Shown piece by piece: positions 1-10,162 of a stretch of DNA of 64,000 bases. Within the stretch, counting starts at the first letter, position 1; each line of letters begins with the position of its first letter. The position numbers and the translations under genes are program-made. This DNA comes from G942493275 sp942493275 (lineage in GTDB: Bacteria > Actinomycetota > Coriobacteriia > Anaerosomatales > PHET01), in contig OW818687.1 in assembly GCA_942493275.1 (NCBI GenBank), positions 2,356,001-2,420,000 of the forward strand, given 5' to 3'. The notes beneath the pieces are model-generated. The model did not search any database, was not told the origin of the DNA, and worked only from the letters and a program-made list of their open reading frames with translations.

Positions 1-821
1 ACGTTGACACGGTCCTTGTCGGGCACTTCCCCGGGCATCTCGGTCACCACGGGGACGTTTTGCAGCCGCGACTGACAGACCATCGCCGAGAAGCCGTCGA
101 TGCCGATGAACCCATCGCCGATCCACTCGTGACGGTCGTGGTGCGTGCCGCGCTCGAACTTGCAGTCGTTGGCGTGAATCAGTCCGATCCTGTCGGTGCC
201 GCAGCAGGCGGAAGCTCCGTCAAGGTAGTGTTCCCACCCACCCGCCGTGTCCAGCGCTGCGCCGTGCGCCCACGCGTGACAGGTGTCGATACAAACCCCG
301 AGGCGCGCCACCGGGAGCCCCGAAGCATCGATGCACGCCGCAAGCTCCTCAAAGCTGGAACCGAAGGTTGTGCCGGCTCCAGCGGTGTTCTCGAGCAACA
401 GCCTCGTGGCGCAGTCATCGCCCGCGGCGTCGAAAGCGCGGTCGATCGCCTCGGCCACCCGACTCGCAGCCCGCTCGACATCGCCATCGGGGTTCGTACC
501 GATGTGCGTGACCACACCGGCGGCGCCAAGGACGCTTCCACGCGACAGTTCGTCGGCGAGCGCGTTGACCGACTTCTCCCACAGCACGGGTTCGGGTGTC
601 GAGAGGTTGATCAGGTATGCGGTGTGAGTGAATACCGGCCCGAACTCACGCTCGGCGCGAGCCGCCTTGAACGTCTCAGCTGCGAGCCGGTCCATGGGCT
701 TCGCGTGCCACTGACGCGGGCTCTTCGCGAAGATCTGGATGCACTCGCATCCCACGCTTTGCGCATAGTCCAGCGCTGAGACGAGGCCGCCGGATACTGA
801 GACGTGGGCACCAAACAGCAT
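1..821 (-). CDS. nfo: Endonuclease IV (AP endonuclease), 3' end outside window
   Basis: Hydrolyses the phosphodiester bond 5' to abasic sites in base excision repair, as a Zn-dependent TIM barrel. The frame stays open from an ATG at 821 to the left edge, about 273 codons. The N-terminus reads MLFGAHVSVSGGLVSALD and continues with a CIQIFAKSPRQWHAK segment, the hallmark start of the Nfo family. Later segments VVTHIGTNPDG, LLLENTAGAG, CIDTCHAWAHG, LIHANDCK and VVTEMPGE carry the expected metal-binding His, Glu and Asp positions. Family members have about 280 residues, so only the last few residues and the stop are missing. It is divergent from dinB, with 85 bases between the starts. Identification is firm; the end is a window truncation, not a broken gene. 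Confidence 0.93.
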   Translation of the reverse strand, partial: MLFGAHVSVSGGLVSALDYAQSVGCECIQIFAKSPRQWHAKPMDRLAAETFKAARAEREFGPVFTHTAYLINLSTPEPVLWEKSVNALADELSRGSVLGAAGVVTHIGTNPDGDVERAASRVAEAIDRAFDAAGDDCATRLLLENTAGAGTTFGSSFEELAACIDASGLPVARLGVCIDTCHAWAHGAALDTAGGWEHYLDGASACCGTDRIGLIHANDCKFERGTHHDRHEWIGDGFIGIDGFSAMVCQSRLQNVPVVTEMPGEVPDKDRVN

Positions 822-906
822 TCGCCGGGCCTTTCGTGGAGGGGTGCGGGTGACTCCTTCATTGTATCCATCCGCGAGCACCGCCGCAGGATATACACTT
901 GCCCAC

Positions 907-2154
907 ATGGAACCCCGGCCCCCCTCAGACACCTGCCTCCCCGAATGGACGGGACGCGCGATTCTCCATGTCGACCTCGACGCGTTCTTCGCCGCTGTTG
1001 AGCAGCTCGACCACCCCGAGTGGAGGGGGAAGCCGGTGATAGTCGGCGGTGACCCGACCCGGAGGGGTGTCGTTTCCACCGCCAGCTACGAGGCCCGTGT
1101 GTTCGGGATCCACTCGGCGATGCCGTCGATGCGGGCCGCCTCTCTGTGTCCTGACGCGATCTGGGCGCCTCCCCGATTTGCTCGCTACAAGGAGTTGTCC
1201 GACGCGGTCTTCGCGATCTTCAGGGATGAATCACCACGGGTGCAGCCGGTGTCTGTCGACGAAGCCTATCTGGACGTCACTCCCGGCGGCTACTCGACTG
1301 AAAACCCGATTGCGATCGCACGGCGCATCAGGGAACGCGTGGCGATGCTGGGTCTCACGTGTTCGGTCGGCATCTCGGCGAGCAAGACGGTCTCCAAGAT
1401 CGCTTCGGAACACGACAAGCCCGATGGTCTGACGGTGGTGCGTCCCGGCGAAGAGGCTGCATTCCTCGCGCCGCTGCCGGTGCGCAGCCTGCCGGGCATC
1501 GGGCCGCAAACGGCCGTACGCCTCGGTGCGCTTGGCATACGGACGCTCGGACAGCTTGCGCAGCTCGATCTGAAGACGGCTGAGACGCTGTTCGGCTCGC
1601 ATGGTGCGGACATCGTCGAGAGGGCGGCCGGTCTGGATCGCCGGCCGGTGCGACCCAACGATCCCGCCAAGTCCGTGTCCAACGAGCGCACCTTCGCCGA
1701 GGACATACGCGACCCGGTCGAAGTCAGACGCGCCCTGGACTCGCTGGCCGCCAAGGTGGGCTCCCGGGTGCGCAAGAAGGGGCTGGCCGGACGAACCGTG
1801 ACGATCAAGGTGCGGTTCACCGACTTCTCCACGCGCACCGTGCGGCGCACGATCGACACGCCCACCGACGACGAAGGGGTGTTCGGCCCCATCGCCCAAG
1901 CGCTTCTGAAGGAGGCGTGGTCACCGGGAGTGGGGCTTCGTCTGCTCGGGGTTGGGCTGTCGGGATTCGAGTCGAAGGCACTGCAACTCGACCTGCTGGA
2001 CACAGCAGACCAAGACGACCACCCTGCCGAGTCAAACCGGCTGCTGCACGGCATCGATGCAGTGAAGGAGCGATTTGGTGAAGGGGCGGTCACCAGCGGG
2101 CGCGAGCTGGACCGTCGACTCAAGCGCCAGAAGGACGACGGGAACTCGGGCTAG
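907..2154 (+). CDS. dinB: DNA polymerase IV (Y-family translesion polymerase)
   Basis: Error-prone lesion-bypass polymerase, about 415 residues. The palm begins with ILHVDLDAFFAAVEQ, giving the first metal-binding Asp, and continues with GVVSTASYEARVFGI and the catalytic SVDEAYLD box. Helix-hairpin-helix segments (SLPGIGPQTAVRLGALGI) and a little-finger domain follow. The frame is open from 844, but the ATG at 907 sits just before the conserved region and gives the usual length, so I prefer it; the Shine-Dalgarno signal is weak. The catalytic Asp/Glu residues are intact, so this is not a dead ImuB. The gene lies about 4 kb from the SOS-controlled DnaE2-like operon but has no SOS box of its own that I can see. 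Its stop overlaps the convergent PASTA gene by 4 bases. Confidence 0.95.
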   Translation: MEPRPPSDTCLPEWTGRAILHVDLDAFFAAVEQLDHPEWRGKPVIVGGDPTRRGVVSTASYEARVFGIHSAMPSMRAASLCPDAIWAPPRFARYKELSDAVFAIFRDESPRVQPVSVDEAYLDVTPGGYSTENPIAIARRIRERVAMLGLTCSVGISASKTVSKIASEHDKPDGLTVVRPGEEAAFLAPLPVRSLPGIGPQTAVRLGALGIRTLGQLAQLDLKTAETLFGSHGADIVERAAGLDRRPVRPNDPAKSVSNERTFAEDIRDPVEVRRALDSLAAKVGSRVRKKGLAGRTVTIKVRFTDFSTRTVRRTIDTPTDDEGVFGPIAQALLKEAWSPGVGLRLLGVGLSGFESKALQLDLLDTADQDDHPAESNRLLHGIDAVKERFGEGAVTSGRELDRRLKRQKDDGNSG

Positions 2155-2900
2155 GGCTTGCCCGGCTGAGTGTAGAGGCCGCCTTCGGGGTTCGGCGGGC
2201 TTCCCGTCGAAACCCAGATCACGACGGTTGTCCCCTCCTGCTCGTACGCTCCGGGGGGCGGATTCTGATAGAAGATGCGGCCATCGGCGATGCCGCCGGC
2301 GTTCAGACCGTAGTGGACTTCGATCCGGTAACCCGCATTCGCGAGAATCGCCCTGCCGCGGGACTCCGTCTCGTTGAGCGCCTGAGGGACCCGGTCTTCG
2401 TAGTTCTTCGGCTGGGTGTAGCCGGTGCCGGGGTCGTAGTAGTCCTCGACGTTGGACGTCTTCTTGTCCGAGAAGTCGTAGCCTCCGGCCCCGAGTCCGT
2501 TACCCTCGTCGACGTCGGGCTCGGGCAGCCTGCCCGTGCCTTGCGCGATCACCAGAGTGACGTCCGTACCCTTTAGCACGCGCCGCCCACCTGCAGGCCC
2601 CTGGTCGTCGATTTCGCCTTCAGCGACTTCGAAGTCATCGGTGGCGTAGATCTCGCCGACGTCGAATCCGGCGGCTTCTACGCGTGCACGGGCGATCTTC
2701 TCCGGCATGCCGACGACGTCGGGAACCACCGCGGTGTTGACCCAGATCCAGATGGCGACGGCCAAAGCCAAGACGATCATGAGCAGGACAGCCCAGAATC
2801 CGCGGCGGCGGTCTTCCTGAGGATCTTGCTCCTGCAGGTCGTCCTCGACGGGATCGACTTCCTGGGAATCGACGTCGTTGATGACGTCGGAGTCTGTCAT
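2151..2900 (-). CDS. Membrane-anchored PASTA-domain protein without a kinase domain
   Basis: A 249-residue protein with an acidic cytoplasmic N-terminus (residues 1-30), one membrane helix at about 34-55 (GFWAVLLMIVLALAVAIW), then two extracellular PASTA-like repeats (about 58-122, starting VVPDVVGMPEKIARARVEAAGF, and about 168-235). An Asp/Gly/Pro-rich linker separates them. PASTA domains bind muropeptides or beta-lactam-like ligands and normally sit on PknB-type Ser/Thr kinases or penicillin-binding proteins. Here there is no enzymatic domain, so a sensing or scaffold role at the cell wall is inferred. The start is the ATG at 2900, preceded by AAGGAG, not the in-frame TTG at 2903. A divergent lipoprotein gene starts 176 bases away. 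Confidence 0.8.
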   Translation of the reverse strand: MTDSDVINDVDSQEVDPVEDDLQEQDPQEDRRRGFWAVLLMIVLALAVAIWIWVNTAVVPDVVGMPEKIARARVEAAGFDVGEIYATDDFEVAEGEIDDQGPAGGRRVLKGTDVTLVIAQGTGRLPEPDVDEGNGLGAGGYDFSDKKTSNVEDYYDPGTGYTQPKNYEDRVPQALNETESRGRAILANAGYRIEVHYGLNAGGIADGRIFYQNPPPGAYEQEGTTVVIWVSTGSPPNPEGGLYTQPGKP

Positions 2901-3076
2901 CAAGCTCTCCTTAGCGAGCGTTCACTCATCGGCATACGATGGTGTTAAGACGTTCATATTCTCTCACACTCGGCGCATCCTCGGGAGTGTCGCAGGGCAC
3001 AATCCCCGTGAACCGCGAGGCTCATTGGGTCGTCTGAAGGTACAGGAGCATCTACCCTGCCGACTGGAGGTATTCC

Positions 3077-3529
3077 GTGAATACGCGTCTCGCAATCATC
3101 CTGGTAGCGATTCTTACCGCAGGTCTCGCCCTGTCGGGGTGCGCAGCACAGCCGACCGCGCCGCCGGTCGAAGTGCAGCCCGAGCCTGCTCCCGACATGC
3201 CGGGTGAGGCGGCAGGGCTCAGGCTCGCCCCGGGTCTCTACGAGATGGAGGACGGCACGGTTCAGGCCGTCGGGACGCTCGAGTACAGCGATCTCGAGGG
3301 AGGCTTCTGGGTCATCACCGGAGGGACCGAGTCCGAGGGCAACGTCGGAACGGTCGTCGCAGTCATCGCCAACGGCCAGGAGTTCGAGAGCCAGCTGAAG
3401 GAGATCGAAGGCTCCGCGGTGTTTGCCACGGGCACAAAGCTCGATGGCGCGTCCATTCGTATGGCCGGACCTGAGATCGAGATCGATAAGATCGAGGCGT
3501 TCAGCGACACCCCCGGCATCGCCGAGTAA
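3077..3529 (+). CDS. Predicted lipoprotein of unknown function
   Basis: A 150-residue protein with a typical lipoprotein signal: a hydrophobic helix (LAIILVAILTAGLALS) ending in the lipobox LSGC near residue 22, so it should be lipidated and anchored outside the membrane. A Pro/Glu-rich tether follows. The mature part (residues 50-150) has short alternating beta-type segments such as GTVQAVGTLEYSDLEGGFWV and looks like a small OB-fold or beta-barrel domain, but I do not recognise a family. The start is GTG at 3077 with GGAGG seven bases upstream. Its stop lies 2 bases from the end of the convergent dnaE2-like gene, leaving no room for a dedicated terminator. Confidence 0.75.
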   Translation: MNTRLAIILVAILTAGLALSGCAAQPTAPPVEVQPEPAPDMPGEAAGLRLAPGLYEMEDGTVQAVGTLEYSDLEGGFWVITGGTESEGNVGTVVAVIANGQEFESQLKEIEGSAVFATGTKLDGASIRMAGPEIEIDKIEAFSDTPGIAE

Positions 3530-3531
3530 GC

Positions 3532-6933
<3,402 letters not shown>

Positions 6934-6941
6934 GGGAGCAC

Positions 6942-7358
6942 TCAGTCCTGGATGCCGACGAGCAGCCACTCATCGCGGTCGCGGTCGTACGCGAGGTCGT
7001 AGACGCCGCCTCGTGCAAGCACCCGCCAGAACCGCCGAGAGACCCTGCGGCGAGGGTCCCACCAGGCCCGCTCGGCCGCCCATACCTGGACGAGCGCGTC
7101 GATGCGGTAGGTGCGACCTTCGCGGGTGAACGACGACGGGCACTGCCGGACCGCGTCCCATGCGACCTCGACGACCTCATCGGCCCGTTTCGCTGCGAGC
7201 GCACCGTCGCGGCGCACAAGATCTGACGCGCGGACGATCCACGGACTTTTGAGTAGCTCGATGATGACCGGCAGGCGTCCGTGGGCGCTCTCGAACAGCT
7301 CGACGGGTTGACCCTCAGGCGTCATGTCGTAGTGCTTGATCGCCGCGTTGCGGCCCAT
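6942..7358 (-). CDS. Stand-alone ImuB C-terminal-type (DUF6504-like) protein
   Basis: A 138-residue protein. The last 60 residues (REGRTYRIDALVQVWAAERAWWDP, then RFWRVLARGGVYDLAYD and EWLLVGIQD) match the domain at the C-terminus of actinobacterial ImuB, with its WW-D-P and final beta strands; I recognise this as DUF6504-like from memory. The N-terminal half is unfamiliar. ImuB is a catalytically dead Y-family polymerase that tethers DnaE2 (ImuC) to the beta clamp; here the polymerase part is absent and only the tail domain is encoded, directly upstream of a dnaE2-like gene. GGGGAGG lies 5 bases before the ATG. The promoter upstream contains a perfect SOS box. A role as adaptor for the polymerase is inferred. 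Confidence 0.7.
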   Translation of the reverse strand: MGRNAAIKHYDMTPEGQPVELFESAHGRLPVIIELLKSPWIVRASDLVRRDGALAAKRADEVVEVAWDAVRQCPSSFTREGRTYRIDALVQVWAAERAWWDPRRRVSRRFWRVLARGGVYDLAYDRDRDEWLLVGIQD

Positions 7359-7417
7359 CGACGCCTCCCCTGCGATCTACTCGGTGATGCTCGCTTTGAT
7401 GCGAACGGAACATTCCG

Positions 7418-7447
7418 AGTATACCGAACATATGTTCGATTTCGCAA
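7418..7447 (-). promoter_or_regulatory. SOS-regulated promoter with LexA box between -35 and -10
   Basis: Read on the minus strand: -35 TTGCGA (7442-7447), 18-base spacer, -10 TATACT (7418-7423). The spacer contains CGAACATATGTTCG (7425-7438), a perfect 14-base palindrome matching the CGAAC-N4-GTTCG box bound by LexA in Bacillus and actinobacteria. Repressor bound there would cover both promoter elements. A second, weaker dyad (CGGAACATTCCG, 7406-7417) lies just downstream. The first gene starts 60 bases downstream of the -10. Confidence 0.88.
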
Positions 7448-7485
7448 GTAGGAAGGGGCCTGAAACCGAAGTCAGGCGGACAGGA

Positions 7486-8130
7486 TCAGGAGCCGGAGAT
7501 GGTGACGAGCGCGGCGACCTCGCGAGACAGCGCGCGCCGCTCCCCTCCCACTTCGATGGTCAGCGGGCCGCCGAAAGGCGCGACCTCCACGACGGCGACC
7601 ATGGCGCCGGGCCGAAGCCCCAGGCTGCCAAGATAGCCGAGTGCCTCGTCGTCCTCAGCGACACGAAGCACGACGCCGCTGTCGCCCTCGGACGCCTGCG
7701 AGAGAATGATGCCGGCGACCTCCGTATAGCTGCCGTCTGCACCCGGAATCGGGTGGCCGTGAGGACAGACGTCCGGGTTCTCGAGGAACTGCTCGAGGGC
7801 GACCAAGACGCGGTCGCTCATGGCATGCTCGAGCATGCAGGCGTCCTCGTGGGCGGCATCCCAGTCGAGTCCGAGCACGTCGACGAGAAAGCGCTCCGCC
7901 ACGCGGTGTCGGCGGACGATCGCAAGCGCGCCGGCCATCCCCTCATCGGTGAGAACCACGTCCGTGCCGCTACGGGTGATGAAACCTCGCGACTCGAGCC
8001 GCTTCAGGGTCGCGGTCACGGTGGGGCCCGCGACACCGATCGACTCGGCGATCTGTGAGGGCCTGACGATGCCCTGGCGAGACAGCTTGTAGATCGTCTC
8101 GAGGTACTCTTCGAGTGTGGGTGTGGTCAT
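7486..8130 (-). CDS. DtxR-family metal-dependent transcriptional repressor
   Basis: A 214-residue regulator with the three-part DtxR/IdeR build. There is a winged helix (TLEEYLETIYKLSRQ, then PSQIAESIGVAGPTVTATLKRLESRGF). A dimerisation/metal domain follows, with HRVAERFLVDVLG and EDACMLEHAMSD, the latter matching the Cys-x2-Glu-His ligand set. The C-terminal SH3/FeoA-like domain runs over the last 70 residues. The third domain argues for iron-type DtxR/IdeR over the shorter MntR, but manganese cannot be excluded. The frame is open to 8298; I chose the ATG at 8130 because family homology starts there. A short palindrome TTAGAACTAA (8280-8289) upstream could be part of an operator but is much shorter than a full iron box. 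No iron transport gene is adjacent. Confidence 0.88.
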   Translation of the reverse strand: MTTPTLEEYLETIYKLSRQGIVRPSQIAESIGVAGPTVTATLKRLESRGFITRSGTDVVLTDEGMAGALAIVRRHRVAERFLVDVLGLDWDAAHEDACMLEHAMSDRVLVALEQFLENPDVCPHGHPIPGADGSYTEVAGIILSQASEGDSGVVLRVAEDDEALGYLGSLGLRPGAMVAVVEVAPFGGPLTIEVGGERRALSREVAALVTISGS

Positions 8131-8313
8131 CAGGATAGGCCCTTCGGGGTCGCGTGAGATCAGCTCACTCGCCACATCGTAGGTCAGCGCGGAGCAGGTC
8201 GCAACCGCGTCATACCGCGTGCGGCAGACAGTTGCGTTCGTCGGGCCTATCCGACCGTTGAGAAACAATATGCGACCGCTTAGAACTAATCCGCGCAAAC
8301 GCCTCTAAACGTG

Positions 8314-8342
8314 TTGACTGCCCCCCTGCAGGCGGGTACATT
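8314..8342 (+). promoter_or_regulatory. Sigma-70-type promoter for structured RNA candidate
   Basis: TTGACT (8314-8319), a 17-base spacer, then TACATT (8337-8342). The expected start site, 7-8 bases downstream, falls exactly on the first base of the long closing helix of the RNA candidate at 8350. There is no plus-strand reading frame to serve, so the promoter points to a non-coding transcript. Confidence 0.65.
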
Positions 8343-8349
8343 ACGTCTT

Positions 8350-8548
8350 GTCCCGAGAAGTCGGACGCAGCGGAATCCGAAAGACGGAGTACCAGTAGCC
8401 GCCGGACAGGATCTGAGAGAGAGCGGCAGCCGTGAGGTGGCCGAAGGATCGAAGTCCTCGAAGGAGGGAAACCCCGAAAGGGGCGCATCGAAAGAAGCGT
8501 GGGAACCCGGACGAGTACGAAGAACCCGCGGGCGAGGTTTCTCGGGAC
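8350..8548 (+). ncRNA. Structured non-coding RNA candidate, about 199 nt
   Basis: The ends are perfectly complementary: GTCCCGAGAA (8350-8359) pairs with TTCTCGGGAC (8539-8548), a 10-bp closing helix. Inside, several short hairpins with A-rich loops can be drawn: TCCG-aaaga-CGGA, GCCGC...GCGGC, AGGA-tcgaag-TCCT, CCCC-gaaa-GGGG and CGC-N10-GCG. A sigma-70-type promoter ends 7 bases upstream, and a weaker hairpin ending in a C-rich run (8544-8566) follows. It faces the convergent queD gene, so it is not a leader. I do not recognise the family. The size and multi-stem junction build would fit raiA-like RNA, but I cannot verify that; 6S, tmRNA, RNase P and SRP consensus blocks are not seen. Confidence 0.55.
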
Positions 8549-8587
8549 ACCTGTATCCTCAGGTCCCCCACCACGCGAGCGCACCGG

Positions 8588-8959
8588 CTACGGCCGGTAG
8601 ACCAGCTTCGCGATCGGTGACTCCCACACGACGACCTCGACGACGCTGACGCGTGGGTCGACCGTCTCCTGGAGCCGCTCGCAGATCACTCGCGCGAGAT
8701 TCTCGGCGGTCGGGCTGATCTCATCGAACGGCGAGATGTCGTTGATGAGCACGTGGTCGTACGAGTCCAGTACCGACCCGAGATCGGACTTGAGCGACTT
8801 GAAGTCGTAGACGATTCCGATCTCATCGAGCTCCGTTGCGGCGACCGTAACCTCGACGTCCCAGGTGTGCCCGTGCAGGTTTCGGCACTCGCCGGGATAG
8901 CCGTACAGATGGTGCGCGGCGTCGAAGTGCCCCTTGACCGTGAGTTCGTACGTGCCCAT
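8588..8959 (-). CDS. queD: 6-carboxytetrahydropterin synthase (QueD/PTPS family)
   Basis: A 123-residue protein of the 6-pyruvoyl-tetrahydropterin synthase fold, converting dihydroneopterin triphosphate to 6-carboxy-tetrahydropterin in queuosine/7-deazaguanine synthesis. Zn ligands are visible: HFDAAHHL near the start and the CRNLHGHTWDVEV block, whose Cys is catalytic. IVYDFKSLK, YDHVLIN, SPTAENLA and the final VVVWESPIAKLVY are family motifs. The ATG at 8959 is preceded by AGGAGA, and the start is 8 bases from the rnhA stop. No queC, queE or queF is in the window, so the pathway must be completed elsewhere. A pterin role outside queuosine is possible. Confidence 0.9.
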   Translation of the reverse strand: MGTYELTVKGHFDAAHHLYGYPGECRNLHGHTWDVEVTVAATELDEIGIVYDFKSLKSDLGSVLDSYDHVLINDISPFDEISPTAENLARVICERLQETVDPRVSVVEVVVWESPIAKLVYRP

Positions 8960-8967
8960 CTCGTCTC

Positions 8968-9426
8968 CTAGAACAGCGCCTGTTGTGTGTTTGAGCCACC
9001 GGGACCGCACGCAGGGTCGCCAACCATGTCCTGCGCGTCCATGGCCTGATTCGCCATCTCGTCCGCGAGCTTGTTGGCTTCGCGCCGAACGTGGCCGACC
9101 TCGAAGGACGAGAAACCTCTGAGTAACGACATCGCACGGACGAACAGCGGCTTGAGTCCCTCGTTCTTCACTCGGTACTGCCCATTGATCTGTTTGACCA
9201 GCAGCTCGCTGTCCGCGTACACGGATACTTCGCGATACCCGAGTGCCGAGACGTTCTCGAGCCCCCAGATCATCGCTTCGTACTCGGCAACATTGTTGGT
9301 TTGCAGGCCGAGGTAGCGGCCTCCCGAGCAGACGACTTCGCCGCCGACCTCGATGACGAAACCGGCGCCGGCGGGCCCGGGGTTTCCACGCGCACCTCCA
9401 TCGGTGCGCAGGACCGCCCTCGTCAT
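8968..9426 (-). CDS. rnhA: Ribonuclease HI family protein
   Basis: A 152-residue RNase H fold protein that should cleave RNA in RNA-DNA hybrids. The four acidic active-site positions are present: Asp in LRTDGGARGNPG, Glu in TNNVAEYEAMIWGL, Asp in VYADSELLVKQ, and the last Asp in ANKLADEMAN. The short form without a HBD domain is typical of the ypdQ/Actinobacterial type. The start is ATG at 9426, sharing ATGA with the stop of the upstream zinc ribbon gene, so translation is coupled. An open frame extends upstream but lies inside the neighbour. The C-terminal tail after the last active-site Asp is Gly/Asp-rich and not conserved. Confidence 0.88.
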   Translation of the reverse strand: MTRAVLRTDGGARGNPGPAGAGFVIEVGGEVVCSGGRYLGLQTNNVAEYEAMIWGLENVSALGYREVSVYADSELLVKQINGQYRVKNEGLKPLFVRAMSLLRGFSSFEVGHVRREANKLADEMANQAMDAQDMVGDPACGPGGSNTQQALF

Positions 9427-10145
9427 TGACCGACCGCCTCGTCGCGAACGACGATGAGGCGCCGGCACTGGGGACACAGTCCGATGTCGGGACCGATGCG
9501 AAGGTTCTGGACGCTCTCGGCGGGCAGGCTCATGCGGCAGGCACTGCAGGTGTCGCCATCGAGCTTGCCGACGCCCACGCCTCCCCTGCTCGCCCGGATC
9601 GACTCGTAACGCTTGTTGAGGGGTTCCGACACGTCTTTAGCGGCCGTCGCCCGCTGCTTCTGGAGTGAAGCGATCTCGGTCTGTACAGCGCCACCGGCCT
9701 TCTTGAAACGCTTGATGAAGTCCTTCTCTTTCGTGGAGAGGGTGGTGATGGCCTCGCCGATGGTGGCGATCTGAGCGCTGGCTTTCTCGACGCGCTCCAT
9801 GTACTGGAGCTCCTCCATCTCGAGCTTGTCCACCCGACGCTTGAGGCCTTCCATCTCGCGCGTGAGCGCGGTGATCTGACGGTGGTCGGTGGTCTCCATG
9901 ATCTTGGACTGCTCGCCGTCGAGCTTCGTGGCGATCATGGCGATCTCGTCCTGACGCACTTTGACCTCGGCCTCGAGCTTGCGAACGAGCAGCTCGGCCT
10001 TGGCCTTCATCGTCTCGATCTCGCGAAGCTTGGCGCGCACCTCGAGGATCGCGCGCTTCTCGGGCAGTTCCTCCAGGCGCTTCTCGGCCTGCAAAAGTTC
10101 GATGTCGATGCGCTGCAGTTCGAGCAGGGCTGTGGCTTCCTGCAT
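9423..10145 (-). CDS. Coiled-coil zinc ribbon protein (DUF164/CdsZ-like)
   Basis: A 240-residue protein. Residues 1-170 form a long heptad-type coiled-coil hairpin (ELQRIDIELLQAEKRLEELP, then KAELLVRKLEAEVKVRQDE). The C-terminal 50 residues are a C4 zinc ribbon with Cys pairs CSAC and CPQC separated by about 25 residues. This is the DUF164 zinc ribbon family, reported in some bacteria as a regulator of sigma factor or secretion functions and otherwise little understood. It is very often next to nif3, as here: it begins 17 bases after the nif3 stop and overlaps rnhA by ATGA. The start is ATG at 10145 with AGGAG 7 bases upstream. Function is unproven. Confidence 0.85.
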   Translation of the reverse strand: MQEATALLELQRIDIELLQAEKRLEELPEKRAILEVRAKLREIETMKAKAELLVRKLEAEVKVRQDEIAMIATKLDGEQSKIMETTDHRQITALTREMEGLKRRVDKLEMEELQYMERVEKASAQIATIGEAITTLSTKEKDFIKRFKKAGGAVQTEIASLQKQRATAAKDVSEPLNKRYESIRASRGGVGVGKLDGDTCSACRMSLPAESVQNLRIGPDIGLCPQCRRLIVVRDEAVGQ

Positions 10146-10162
10146 CCGGCGCTCCTGTTTCC

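Larger units (their letters stand above)
8131..8587. other. 457-base gap between queD and the DtxR-family gene
   Basis: This gap has no convincing protein gene. Its plus strand holds a promoter and a structured RNA candidate (8314-8548, separate entries). Positions 8131-8310 should contain the promoter of the DtxR-family gene on the minus strand, but I cannot assign -35/-10 boxes with confidence. A weak palindrome is at 8280-8289. Confidence 0.6.

Noticed and set aside
844..906. 21-residue N-terminal extension of DinB
   Set aside because: The extension is not like any polymerase IV start, and the ATG at 907 gives the normal length.
8280..8289. TTAGAACTAA as an iron box for the DtxR-family regulator
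   Set aside because: It is only 10 bases long and lacks the 19-base TTAGGTTAG-type symmetry; kept as a remark, not a feature.
8350..8548. T-box leader reading of the structured RNA (AGTA then AGAGAG and GGTGG blocks resembling Stem I)
   Set aside because: There is no intact T-box sequence (TGGGAACC instead of TGGNACC) and no plus-strand gene downstream; the two ends close on each other as a free-standing RNA.
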